From NCBI RefSeq assembly GCF_009649635.1, contig NZ_WJII01000005.1, forward strand, positions 174,613 through 238,612: 64,000 nt of DNA. Reading direction: 5' to 3'. The stretch is from Microbacterium sp. SYP-A9085. GTDB taxonomy: Bacteria > Actinomycetota > Actinomycetes > Actinomycetales > Microbacteriaceae. Below, piece by piece: positions 47,256 to 55,636 of this stretch. Below the pieces are notes generated by a model, which was not told the origin of the DNA, ran no database searches, and worked only from the letters and a program-made list of their open reading frames with translations. Both the position numbers and the translations under genes were made by a program. Position 1 is the stretch's first letter. The number at the start of each line of letters is the position of its first letter.

Positions 47256-47741
47256 ATGACCGACATCCACACCACCCCCGCCGCCGCAGTCGACGCGACC
47301 GTCGCGGCCGGTTCCGCGCAGTTCCTGGCCCCGGTCGTCCTCGGCCTGCAGGCGCTCGCTGTCAACGGCAAGCAGGCGCACTGGAACGTGCGCGGCGCGA
47401 ACTTCATCGCAATCCACGAACTTCTGGACAGCGTGGTCGCACACGCACAGGAGTGGGCCGACCTGGCGGCCGAGCGTGTCGTCGCTGTGGGCCTTCCCAT
47501 CGACGCGCGCCTGGGCACCATCGCGGAGAAGGTCGCCGCGACCGCCGTTCCCGCCGGGTTCACTCCATGGGAGGACGTCGTGCGCGCCGTGATCGCCGAC
47601 ATGGACGTGGTGATCGCCGACATCCAGACCGCTATCGACGGCCTCGACGAGATCGACCTGACCAGTCAGGACATCGTCATCACGATCAAGGAAGGCATCG
47701 AGAAGGACCGCTGGTTCCTCTTCGCCCACCTCGCCGCGTGA
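47256..47741 (+). CDS. dps: Dps-family ferroxidase / DNA-protecting protein
   Basis: A 161-residue ferritin-like protein. The di-iron ligands are in KQAHWNVRGANFIAIHELLDSV and HAQEWADLAAERV, as in Dps dodecamers that oxidise Fe(II) with peroxide. The N-terminal tail is short and not lysine-rich, so DNA binding is not assured. GGAGG lies six bases before the ATG at 47256; another ATG at 47251 is out of frame. Confidence 0.95.
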   Translation: MTDIHTTPAAAVDATVAAGSAQFLAPVVLGLQALAVNGKQAHWNVRGANFIAIHELLDSVVAHAQEWADLAAERVVAVGLPIDARLGTIAEKVAATAVPAGFTPWEDVVRAVIADMDVVIADIQTAIDGLDEIDLTSQDIVITIKEGIEKDRWFLFAHLAA

Positions 47742-47751
47742 CCGCCGGGTC

Positions 47752-48753
47752 TCACGCCTGGCAGCGCGGGCACCAGTAGAGCTTGCGGGCCGCCGCCTCT
47801 TCCACGACGATGGCGGTTCCGCACACGCGGCACGGCAGGCCCGCGCGGTGGTACACCCAGTGCCGGTCGTCGCGGTGCGCCATCGCCTTGCGGTACTCCG
47901 CCGGCGTCAGATCGTCCATCGTCATCATCTGGCCGGTCTCGACGCCGATCCGCAGCAGCCGCGTCCAGTCCCGCCACAGTTCCCGGACGACGTCCTCGGG
48001 GACATCCCGTCCCGGCGTGTGCGGGTTCTGCCGGGCCCGGAACAGCATCTCGGCCCGGTACACGTTGCCGATCCCGCTGACCACGCTCTGATCCATCAGC
48101 AGCAGGCCGATCGCGGTCGGCTTGCGGCGGACGATCGCCGTGAAGCGCTCCTCGCCCGCGGCCGGGTCATCCACGAGCGGGTCCGGGCCGAGCTTCGCCA
48201 CCGCCGCGAGCATCTCGTCGGGCGTCTGCAGCTCGCACGCGGTGGGACCGCGCAGATCCGCGCAGGTGAGGTCGGTGAGCAGCCGCAGCCGCACCTGTCC
48301 CACCACCGGCGGCGGCCATTCCGTGCCCTCATCGGCCAGGCCGCTGGTCTGCTCCGACATCCGCATGTGGACACGGGCGCGGCGCGGCGCGCCGATGGAG
48401 GTCAGTGAGTTCTCGCCCGCGTCATCCATCACCGCTTCGGGGTCGAGGACCGTTCCACGCTGATTCGTCTGTCCCATCCGGCCGTTCGCGGCCGCGATCG
48501 TCGGGTCCACGAGGATTTCGCCGGCGAAGTCCCACGCGCCATAGAGCCCCAGGTGCACGCGCAGCCACAGCTCGTCGTCGAACGCGAGGAACATCTGCTT
48601 TCCGACGGCCTTGACTGCCGTCGCCTCACGACCCGACAGGAGTGAGGCTCCTTCGGCGAAGCGCCCCTGGGGGCTGGATGCCACGACCTGGCGGCCCACG
48701 AAGTTGCGATCGAACTGGCGAGCGATGCGATGGACGGAATGGCCCTCGGGCAT
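47752..48753 (-). CDS. nei: Fpg/Nei-family DNA glycosylase (endonuclease VIII type)
   Basis: A 333-residue base-excision enzyme. The mature N-terminus PEGHS supplies the catalytic Pro2/Glu3. The helix-two-turn-helix segment is SVVSGIGNVYRAEMLFRARQNPHTPG, and a C-terminal zinc finger (CRVC...CPRC) is complete. PEGHS and length favour actinobacterial Nei over Fpg. The ATG overlaps the rpiB stop by one base. Confidence 0.93.
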   Translation of the reverse strand: MPEGHSVHRIARQFDRNFVGRQVVASSPQGRFAEGASLLSGREATAVKAVGKQMFLAFDDELWLRVHLGLYGAWDFAGEILVDPTIAAANGRMGQTNQRGTVLDPEAVMDDAGENSLTSIGAPRRARVHMRMSEQTSGLADEGTEWPPPVVGQVRLRLLTDLTCADLRGPTACELQTPDEMLAAVAKLGPDPLVDDPAAGEERFTAIVRRKPTAIGLLLMDQSVVSGIGNVYRAEMLFRARQNPHTPGRDVPEDVVRELWRDWTRLLRIGVETGQMMTMDDLTPAEYRKAMAHRDDRHWVYHRAGLPCRVCGTAIVVEEAAARKLYWCPRCQA

Positions 48754-49250
48754 CAGGCGGTCTCGGTGGCGCGCGGGTCCGGCAGCACGGTTCCGTCGAC
48801 CTCGTACTCCCGGATCTGCGCGATCCGGCGGGCGTGCCTCTCCTCGCCGGAGAACGGGGTGGCGATGAACCGGTCGATGAATGAGGCCGCCTCGTCGAAC
48901 GTGTGCTGGCGCGCGCCGATCGCTATCACGTTCGCATCGTTGTGCTCGCGGGCGAGCTCGGCGGTGGCGATGTTCCAGACCAGCGCCGCCCGGACGCCGA
49001 CGACCTTGTTGGCCGCCATCTGCTCGCCGTTGCCGGAGCCGCCGAACACGACGCCGAGAGTCGGGATCCCCGCCTCCTGATCACGCACGACGGCCTGCGC
49101 GGCGCGGATGCAGAACGCGGGATAGTCATCGAGGGCGTCGTACTCGAGGGGCCCGTGGTCCACTATTTCGTGCCCCTGGTCGCCGAGGTGGTGCTGCAGA
49201 TGGGTGGAGAACTCGAGGCCGGCGTGGTCGGTCGCGATATGGATGCGCAT
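48753..49250 (-). CDS. rpiB: Ribose-5-phosphate isomerase B
   Basis: A 165-residue RpiB/LacAB-family isomerase interconverting ribose-5-P and ribulose-5-P. It shows IHIATDHAGLEF, DYPAFCIRAAQAV, the anion-binding GGSGNGEQMAANK and WNIATAELAREHNDANVIAIG. Length and motifs match actinobacterial RpiB. It is coupled to the downstream glycosylase gene. Confidence 0.94.
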   Translation of the reverse strand: MRIHIATDHAGLEFSTHLQHHLGDQGHEIVDHGPLEYDALDDYPAFCIRAAQAVVRDQEAGIPTLGVVFGGSGNGEQMAANKVVGVRAALVWNIATAELAREHNDANVIAIGARQHTFDEAASFIDRFIATPFSGEERHARRIAQIREYEVDGTVLPDPRATETA

Positions 49251-49331
49251 GTCTTCATCCTAGGGAGCGGCCACAGCGGGGCGCCCTCGTCCATCGGTCT
49301 CCCAGGCGCCCTGCGGCATGATGGATCCATC

Positions 49332-49700
49332 ATGTCAATAGATCACCAGCGGCTGCCCCTGTATGAGGTGAAGGCCAACCTCTTCAAGGGACTCGCCCAC
49401 CCCTTCCGGATCCGCGTGCTGGAGTTGCTGAGTGCCGCCCCGGAGGTCTCCGTAGCGGTACTCCAGCACGACACCGGGCTGGAGGCCTCGCACCTTTCGC
49501 AGCACCTCACGGTGCTGCGACGTCACCGCCTGGTGGAGTCCGAGCGGCGCGGGAGCCACGTGTACTACCGTCTCACCGACCCGGCGGTCGCAGAGCTGCT
49601 CGCCACCGCCCGTGCCCTGCTGCTGGTGCTGCTCGAGCACGACGGTGCGATGCTGGACGATGCCCGCGCACTGCCGGCGATCGGGCCGGGCAGCCGATGA
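49332..49700 (+). CDS. ArsR-family regulator of the adjacent SulP transporter
   Basis: A 122-residue winged-helix protein (LFKGLAHPFRIRVLELLSAAPEVSVAVLQHDTGLEASHLSQHLTVLRRHRLVESERRGSHVYYRL). There are no cysteines, so it is not a classic thiol-based metal sensor. The ATG at 49332 is the sensible start. Its stop overlaps the SulP start by four bases, so it almost certainly controls that transporter and itself. Confidence 0.93.
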   Translation: MSIDHQRLPLYEVKANLFKGLAHPFRIRVLELLSAAPEVSVAVLQHDTGLEASHLSQHLTVLRRHRLVESERRGSHVYYRLTDPAVAELLATARALLLVLLEHDGAMLDDARALPAIGPGSR

Positions 49701-51394
49701 CCTCTTCCCTCCGTCTCGGGTCCAGCGGTCGGCTCGTCCGTGCGTGGGCCGCCGTGCGTGCGCTGCTGCCCGCGCCGGAGGACTATCGGGGTGCACGACG
49801 ATCGTGGCGATCGGACCTGCTGGCGGGTCTGACCGTCGGCATCGTGGCGCTCCCGCTCGCCCTCGGCTTCGGCGTGAGCTCGGGCGTGAGCGCCGAGGCC
49901 GGCCTGATCACCGCGATCATCGCTGGTGTGCTGGCCGCGGTGTTTGGCGGCTCGCACGTGCAGATCTCGGGCCCCACCGGCGCCATGGTGGTGGTCCTCC
50001 TTCCCATCGTCGCCAGTCACGGCGTGGGAGCGGTCGCCGCGGTCAGCGTCCTCGCAGGCCTTATCGTGCTCGCTGCAGGAGCCCTCCGCCTGGGGCGGGC
50101 GATCTCGTTCATCCCCTGGCCGGTGATCGAGGGGTTCACGCTCGGCATCGCGGTGATCATCTTCATGCAGCAGATTCCGATGATCACGTCCCCGCATCGG
50201 CCCAGCGCCGGTGAGCACAGCTCCAATGCGGTCATCGCGGCGGTGCAGTCGCTCACGTCCGCCGATCTGGGATATCTGCTGTGGTCGCTGGGTGCCGTGG
50301 TCCTCGTGGTGGCGGTCATGCTCCTCGCGCCCCGCCTCCACCGCGCCCTGCCCGGGTCGTTGATCGGCATCATCATCGTCGCGGTCCTGGCATTCGCCAT
50401 CCCGTCTCCGCTCGCGGTGATCGGCGAGCTTCCGCGCACGCTGCCCCTGCCGAGCCTGCCGAACCTCGATGCGGCGACGGTCGGAGCACTCATCATGCCG
50501 GCCGTCACCGTCGCAGCCCTCGCGGCGATCGAGTCGCTGCTGTCCGCGCGGGTTGCCGCCTCGATGGCCGACACCGGCGCATACGACCCGGATCGGGAAC
50601 TGGTCGGTCAGGGCCTGGCATCCATCGGGTCGGGGCTGTTCGGAGGGATGCCGGCGACGGGGGCGATAGCGCGCACGGCCGTGAACGTCCGCTCCGGTGG
50701 GCGCACCCGCCTGGCCTCCGCCTTCCACGCGGTCGTCCTGCTGGTCGTCGTGCTCGCCGCATCCGGCCCGGTTGGGCGCATCCCGCTGGCGGCTCTGGCG
50801 GGGGTGCTCATGGTGACGGCGGCACGGATGATCCGGACGGGCACCGTGCGCTCAATCCTGCGCTCCACCCGAGCGGATGCCGTCGGCTTCGTCGTGACCG
50901 CCGTGGTCACCGTCTCGGTCGACCTGATCGTCGCCGTCGTGATCGGTGTGCTGGTCGCCGGGTTCTTCGCCGTCCGCAACCTCTCCCGTGGCACCGGCGT
51001 GCGACGCGAGCCGCTCCCGGGCGCCGCAGACACCGGAGACGAGCGGATCGCGATCATCCGGTTCGACGGGCCGCTGTTCTTCGCGGCCGCCGATCGCGTG
51101 TTCGACACCGTCACGAAGCTGAGCGGTGTGGAGGTGGTCATCCTGCGGATGTCGCAACTCGAACTCGTCGACGCGACCGGCGCCCACATCCTCAGCGACA
51201 TCGTGCAGACGCTCGAGCGCCGCGGAGTCACCGTGCTGATCAAGGGTGTCCAGGCCGGGCACGAAGAGCTGTTCCGCTCGGTCGGCGTGCTCGCATCGCT
51301 GCGTCACCACAAGCACCTGTTCACCCGGCTCGACGACGCGGTCGACCACGCGCGATCCCATATCCAGCGCAATGCCCGCGCGCGGAGCGCCTAG
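49697..51394 (+). CDS. SulP-family anion transporter with STAS domain
   Basis: A 565-residue membrane protein. The core begins SWRSDLLAGLTVGIVALPLALGFGVSSGVSAEAGL, followed by GGSHVQISGPTGAMVVV. A C-terminal STAS domain has IIRFDGPLFFAAADRVF and VVILRMSQLELVDATGAHIL. SulP proteins carry sulfate, bicarbonate or dicarboxylates; the substrate cannot be told. It is coupled with the ArsR gene. Confidence 0.94.
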   Translation: MTSSLRLGSSGRLVRAWAAVRALLPAPEDYRGARRSWRSDLLAGLTVGIVALPLALGFGVSSGVSAEAGLITAIIAGVLAAVFGGSHVQISGPTGAMVVVLLPIVASHGVGAVAAVSVLAGLIVLAAGALRLGRAISFIPWPVIEGFTLGIAVIIFMQQIPMITSPHRPSAGEHSSNAVIAAVQSLTSADLGYLLWSLGAVVLVVAVMLLAPRLHRALPGSLIGIIIVAVLAFAIPSPLAVIGELPRTLPLPSLPNLDAATVGALIMPAVTVAALAAIESLLSARVAASMADTGAYDPDRELVGQGLASIGSGLFGGMPATGAIARTAVNVRSGGRTRLASAFHAVVLLVVVLAASGPVGRIPLAALAGVLMVTAARMIRTGTVRSILRSTRADAVGFVVTAVVTVSVDLIVAVVIGVLVAGFFAVRNLSRGTGVRREPLPGAADTGDERIAIIRFDGPLFFAAADRVFDTVTKLSGVEVVILRMSQLELVDATGAHILSDIVQTLERRGVTVLIKGVQAGHEELFRSVGVLASLRHHKHLFTRLDDAVDHARSHIQRNARARSA

Positions 51395-51468
51395 GCTGGG
51401 TGGGTTGTCGCCGGTGCCAGCAGCGCCGTGCGCGGCATCCATCACCCCACACCCACGGGAGCAATGCA

Positions 51469-54018
51469 GTGCCAGGAGAGAACCTCACCCGCATCGAGGC
51501 GCTGGAGCGCCGCACCGTCGTCGACACCGAGGAGTACGACGTCGTCCTCGATCTGACCACCGGCCCGGAGGTGTTCCGTTCGACGTCGACGATCCGCTTC
51601 GCCGCCACCCCGGGGGCCGCGACATTCGTCGATCTGATCGCTCGGGACGTCCATTCGATCACCCTGAACGGCCAGGCGATCGACCCCGCGACCGCGTTCG
51701 CCGACTCGCGGATCGCCCTTGAGTCCCTCGCCGCGCAGAACGAGCTCGTCGTGGTGGCGGACTGCCTGTACACGAACACCGGTGAGGGGCTTCACCGGTT
51801 CACCGACCCGGTGGACGGCGAGGTGTACCTTTACAGCCAGTTCGAGGTTCCGGACTCGCGCCGCATGTTCGCGGTGTTCGAGCAGCCCGACCTGAAGGCG
51901 GCCTTCCGGTTCACGGTGACCGCGCCGGCGGCGTGGAAGGTCGTCTCCAACGCGCCCGCCCCCGAACCGGTCCCGTCCGGCGACGGCGTCGCCACGTGGG
52001 AGTTCCCGCGCACCAAGCGCATCTCCTCGTACATCACGGCCCTCATCGCCGGCCCGTACGAGGCGACGTTCTCCGAGCTGACCAGCGCGTCCGGCCGTGT
52101 CATCCCGCTCGGGGTGTATGCCCGCAAGAGCCTGTGGCAGTACATGGACGCGGACTACATCTTCGACAAGACCCGGGAGGGCTTCGCGTACTACGAGTCG
52201 AAGTTCCAGTACCCGTATCCGTTCGAGAAGTACGACCAGCTCTTCGTACCGGAGTTCAACGCGGGCGCGATGGAGAACGCCGGGGCGGTGACGTTCACCG
52301 AGACGTACGTGTTCCGCAGCAAGGTCACCGACGCGGTCAAGGAGCGCCGGGTCGTCACGATCCTGCACGAGCTCGCGCACATGTGGTTCGGCGACCTCGT
52401 CACGATGAAGTGGTGGAACGACCTGTGGCTGAACGAGTCGTTCGCCGAATGGGCCTCCACGATCGCCACCGCCGAGGCCACCGAATGGACCGGGGCGTGG
52501 ACCACGTTCAACGCGATGGAGAAGAGCTGGGCGTACCGCCAGGATCAGCTGCCCTCGACCCACCCGGTCGTGGCCCGCATCGACGACCTCGAGGACGTCC
52601 AGGTCAACTTCGACGGGATCACCTACGCGAAGGGCGGATCGGTGCTCAAGCAGCTGACCGCGTGGGTGGGCATCGACGCTTTCTTCGCAGGCGTCGCCGC
52701 GTACTTCGCGAAGCACGAGTGGGGCAACACCGAGTTGCGCGATCTGCTCGCCGAACTCGAGGTCACGAGCGGCCGCGACCTGGGGACCTGGTCGCGCAAA
52801 TGGCTGGAGACCGCCGGCGTGAACACGCTGACGCCGCTCATCGAGGACGATGCGAATGGCCTGATCACCCGGTTCGGGGTCGTGCAGACGGCGCCCGCGG
52901 ACTACCCGACGATCCGCCCGCACCGCCTCGGCATCGGCTTCTACAACCTGCAGGGCGATGCGCTCGTGCGCGTGCACAACCTCGAGCTCGACGTCGACGG
53001 CGACCGCACCGACGTGCCCGAGCTGAAGGGCATGAAGCGGCCAGACCTCGTGCTCCTGAACGACGACGACCTCGCGTACGCGAAGATCCGTCTCGACGAC
53101 CGGTCGCTGGTCACCGCCATCGCGCACCTGGACAAGATCAGCGACCCGCTCGCCCGGTCGCTCGTGTGGGGTGCGGCGTGGGATCAGACCCGGGATGCCG
53201 AGGCCTCGCCGAGCGATTACGTCGAACTGGTCCTGGGCAACATCGGCTCGGAGACCGAGTCGACGACGATCCGCACGACGCTCGCACAGCTGCTGCTGGC
53301 CGCCAACGAGTATGTGGCGCCCGAGCACCGCGACACGACCCGCGTGCAGGTCGCGGACCGCCTGTGGACGCTCGCGCAGGCGGCGGATGCCGGCAGCGAC
53401 AGCCAGCTTCAGCTGGTCACGGCGTTCGCATCCGCGGCCGCCGAGGATCGCCAGTGGGAGCAGGTGCGGGCGCTGCGCGACGGCGCCACCACCCTCGCCG
53501 GCCTGGAGATCGACACCGACCTGTCGTGGCAGCTGCTGGTGTCCCTCGCCGCCGGCGGCCAGGTCTCCTCCGGCGACATCGATGCGGCACTGGCGGCCGA
53601 CAACACCGCCAAGGGCGGGGAGTTCGCGGCGCAGGCGCGCGCCGCGCTGCCGACCCCGGACGCCAAGCGGGCCGCGTGGGACAGCCTCATCAGCCGGGAC
53701 GACCTGCCGAACACCGTCGTGCGCGCCGCCGCCGCCGGCTTCGTGCACCCCGCCGGGGTGGGAGTGCTCGACGCGTTCGTGCCGCAGTACTTCGCGATGC
53801 TGCTGCCGATCTGGCAGAGCCGCACGTACCAGATCGCGCACTACCTGATCTCGGGGCTGTACCCGGCGCCGCTGGCGAACACCGCGCTGCGAGACGCGAC
53901 GCGGGCCTGGCTGGCCGAGAACCCCGACGCTCCGGCGGCGCTGCGCCGGATCGTGGCCGAGAACCTCGCCGGTGTCGAGCGGGCGCTGTCCGTGCAGGCC
54001 CGCGACCGGCAGGATTGA
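51469..54018 (+). CDS. pepN: Aminopeptidase N (M1 family)
   Basis: An 849-residue zinc aminopeptidase. GAMEN is at residues 266-270 and the zinc motif HELAH at 300-304 with the downstream glutamate in NESFAEW. The GTG start (MPGENLTRIEALERR) has GGGAG seven bases upstream. The C-terminal ERAP1-like helical domain is complete. A strong hairpin follows the stop. Confidence 0.97.
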   Translation: MPGENLTRIEALERRTVVDTEEYDVVLDLTTGPEVFRSTSTIRFAATPGAATFVDLIARDVHSITLNGQAIDPATAFADSRIALESLAAQNELVVVADCLYTNTGEGLHRFTDPVDGEVYLYSQFEVPDSRRMFAVFEQPDLKAAFRFTVTAPAAWKVVSNAPAPEPVPSGDGVATWEFPRTKRISSYITALIAGPYEATFSELTSASGRVIPLGVYARKSLWQYMDADYIFDKTREGFAYYESKFQYPYPFEKYDQLFVPEFNAGAMENAGAVTFTETYVFRSKVTDAVKERRVVTILHELAHMWFGDLVTMKWWNDLWLNESFAEWASTIATAEATEWTGAWTTFNAMEKSWAYRQDQLPSTHPVVARIDDLEDVQVNFDGITYAKGGSVLKQLTAWVGIDAFFAGVAAYFAKHEWGNTELRDLLAELEVTSGRDLGTWSRKWLETAGVNTLTPLIEDDANGLITRFGVVQTAPADYPTIRPHRLGIGFYNLQGDALVRVHNLELDVDGDRTDVPELKGMKRPDLVLLNDDDLAYAKIRLDDRSLVTAIAHLDKISDPLARSLVWGAAWDQTRDAEASPSDYVELVLGNIGSETESTTIRTTLAQLLLAANEYVAPEHRDTTRVQVADRLWTLAQAADAGSDSQLQLVTAFASAAAEDRQWEQVRALRDGATTLAGLEIDTDLSWQLLVSLAAGGQVSSGDIDAALAADNTAKGGEFAAQARAALPTPDAKRAAWDSLISRDDLPNTVVRAAAAGFVHPAGVGVLDAFVPQYFAMLLPIWQSRTYQIAHYLISGLYPAPLANTALRDATRAWLAENPDAPAALRRIVAENLAGVERALSVQARDRQD

Positions 54019-54024
54019 CCGGTT

Positions 54025-54064
54025 GGGGCGGATTCGTGCAGCATCCTGCGCACGAATCCGCCCC
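54025..54064. terminator. Terminator downstream of pepN
   Basis: A perfect 15-bp stem (GGGGCGGATTCGTGC / GCACGAATCCGCCCC) with a 10-base loop, six bases after the pepN stop. Confidence 0.9.
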
Positions 54065-54140
54065 GACCGCGCCGGCATTCGGGTGACCGGCGGGCCCGCC
54101 TGCCAGCGGGGCCGGAGCATCCCTCGTTAGGATCGAGACG

Positions 54141-55220
54141 ATGTCCCCCCTCCTGCTCTCCGTGGTGACCGCGGCCGCCGCCGCCAAGGACGACCCGACC
54201 CCGCTCGAGACGGTGCTGCAGTCCCTCGCCGATGCGGGTCTCCGCGTCGCGGGAGCCGTCGGGGTCGTCGTCGGCGCGGCCATCGTCGCGTGGCTGCTGC
54301 GCATCGTCATCCGGCGGGTCGTCGCCCGCATCGTCAACGGCGCCAAGAACAAGGCGCAGGTGCAGGACACGCAGGCGCTGGAACGCTCGCCGATCGCCGC
54401 GGTGCGGGTCGTGCAGCGCACCCGCACGCTCGGCACGATCCTCAGCAACATCGTGAACGTGCTCGTCGCGGTGATAGCGATCATCCTGATCGTGAACATC
54501 CTGTTCCCCGGCATCCTGGGCTCGTTCGCACTGCTGACCGCGGCCCTGGGCGCCGGCCTCGGCTTCGGCGCGCAGAACATCGTCAAGGACGTGCTGAACG
54601 GGATCTTCATCGTCGCCGAGGACCAGATCGGCATCGGCGACGTCGTGGACCTGGGTCTTGCCACCGGCGTCGTCGAGTACGTGAGCGTGCGCGTCACGCA
54701 CGTGCGCGACGTGAACGGGACGCTCTGGTACGTCCGCAACGGCGAGGTCACCCGCATCGGCAACATGTCCAAGGGGTGGTCGCGGGTGATCGTCGACGTG
54801 ACGATGTCGCACGACGCGGATGTCGCCGAGGCGGAGAAGCGGATGCTGGAGGCCGCGACCACGCTCACGAAGGACCCGAGCTGGCGCACCCGGATCACCG
54901 GGTATCCCGAGCTGTGGGGCCTGCAGTCGGTGGCCGGCGACACGCTCGTGCTGCGCGTGGTCATGAAGACCCGCGCCCACGCGAAGGACGACGTCGCCAG
55001 CGAGCTGCGGTTGCGGCTGCGCGCGGCCCTGGATGAGGTCGGCCTGTCGGCGATCGGATCGGTGGTGCTCACCGGCGCGGACGGCGCGCAGCGCGTCCGC
55101 GGTGCGCATCCCCCGAAGACCAGGCCCAATCCGGTGGCCACCGACGTCGTTTGGAAGCCGAAGAAGGGCAAGCGCGGTGGCCCGCCGTCCGGCCCGACCG
55201 CCCCGGACGGCTCCCCGTGA
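54141..55220 (+). CDS. Mechanosensitive ion channel (MscS family)
   Basis: A 359-residue channel protein. Three hydrophobic segments are visible: VAGAVGVVVGAAIVAWLLRIVI, VNVLVAVIAIILIVNILFPGIL, then the pore helix FALLTAALGAGLGFGAQNIVKDVLNG. The beta domain IFIVAEDQIGIGDVVDLG follows. The C-terminal 60 residues are basic and disordered. The stop overlaps the globin start (GTGA). Confidence 0.93.
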   Translation: MSPLLLSVVTAAAAAKDDPTPLETVLQSLADAGLRVAGAVGVVVGAAIVAWLLRIVIRRVVARIVNGAKNKAQVQDTQALERSPIAAVRVVQRTRTLGTILSNIVNVLVAVIAIILIVNILFPGILGSFALLTAALGAGLGFGAQNIVKDVLNGIFIVAEDQIGIGDVVDLGLATGVVEYVSVRVTHVRDVNGTLWYVRNGEVTRIGNMSKGWSRVIVDVTMSHDADVAEAEKRMLEAATTLTKDPSWRTRITGYPELWGLQSVAGDTLVLRVVMKTRAHAKDDVASELRLRLRAALDEVGLSAIGSVVLTGADGAQRVRGAHPPKTRPNPVATDVVWKPKKGKRGGPPSGPTAPDGSP

Positions 55221-55636
55221 GCGACGCGGCATCCTCGTTCTACGATCAGGTCGGCGGGCACGAGCTGTTCGCCCGGCTCGTGCACGTGTTCTACCGCGCG
55301 GTGCGCGAGGATGCGGTGCTCGCGCCGATGTACCCGCAGGACGACTTCGACGGCGCCGAGCGACGGCTGTGCATGTTCCTGGAGCAGTACTGGGGCGGGC
55401 CCACCACGTACAGCCAGGAGCGCGGGCACCCGCGGCTGCGGATGCGGCACGTCCCCTATCACGTCAATCCCGACGCCCGCGACCGCTGGCTGTCGCACAT
55501 GCGGACGGCGCTCGACGAACTGCAGCTGTCCCCGCTGCACGACACCGCCCTCTGGGACTACCTGCAGCGCGCCGCGCACTCGCTCGTGAACACTTTCGAC
55601 CCCACCCCGGAACGGACGCCGAAGGAGTCGTCATGA
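55217..55636 (+). CDS. Truncated hemoglobin (group II, GlbO-like)
   Basis: A 139-residue heme protein: SFYDQVGGHELFARLVHVFYRAV, then EQYWGGPTTYSQERGHPRLRMRHVPYHV with proximal His and the Trp/Tyr residues typical of group II. It starts at GTG overlapping the mscS stop and ends overlapping the flavoprotein start. Group II globins bind O2 or NO; here co-expression with a channel and a flavoprotein is seen. Confidence 0.93.
   Translation: MSDAASSFYDQVGGHELFARLVHVFYRAVREDAVLAPMYPQDDFDGAERRLCMFLEQYWGGPTTYSQERGHPRLRMRHVPYHVNPDARDRWLSHMRTALDELQLSPLHDTALWDYLQRAAHSLVNTFDPTPERTPKESS

Noticed and set aside
43786..47259. 1157-codon plus-strand open frame over attR and the acyltransferase
   Set aside because: It lies antisense to two well-supported genes and spans the island boundary; the composition is typical of shadow frames.
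50281..51468. N-terminal extension of PepN into the SulP gene
   Set aside because: The in-frame upstream stretch is an Arg-rich shadow of sulP. PepN homology starts at the GTG at 51469, which has a good ribosome site.
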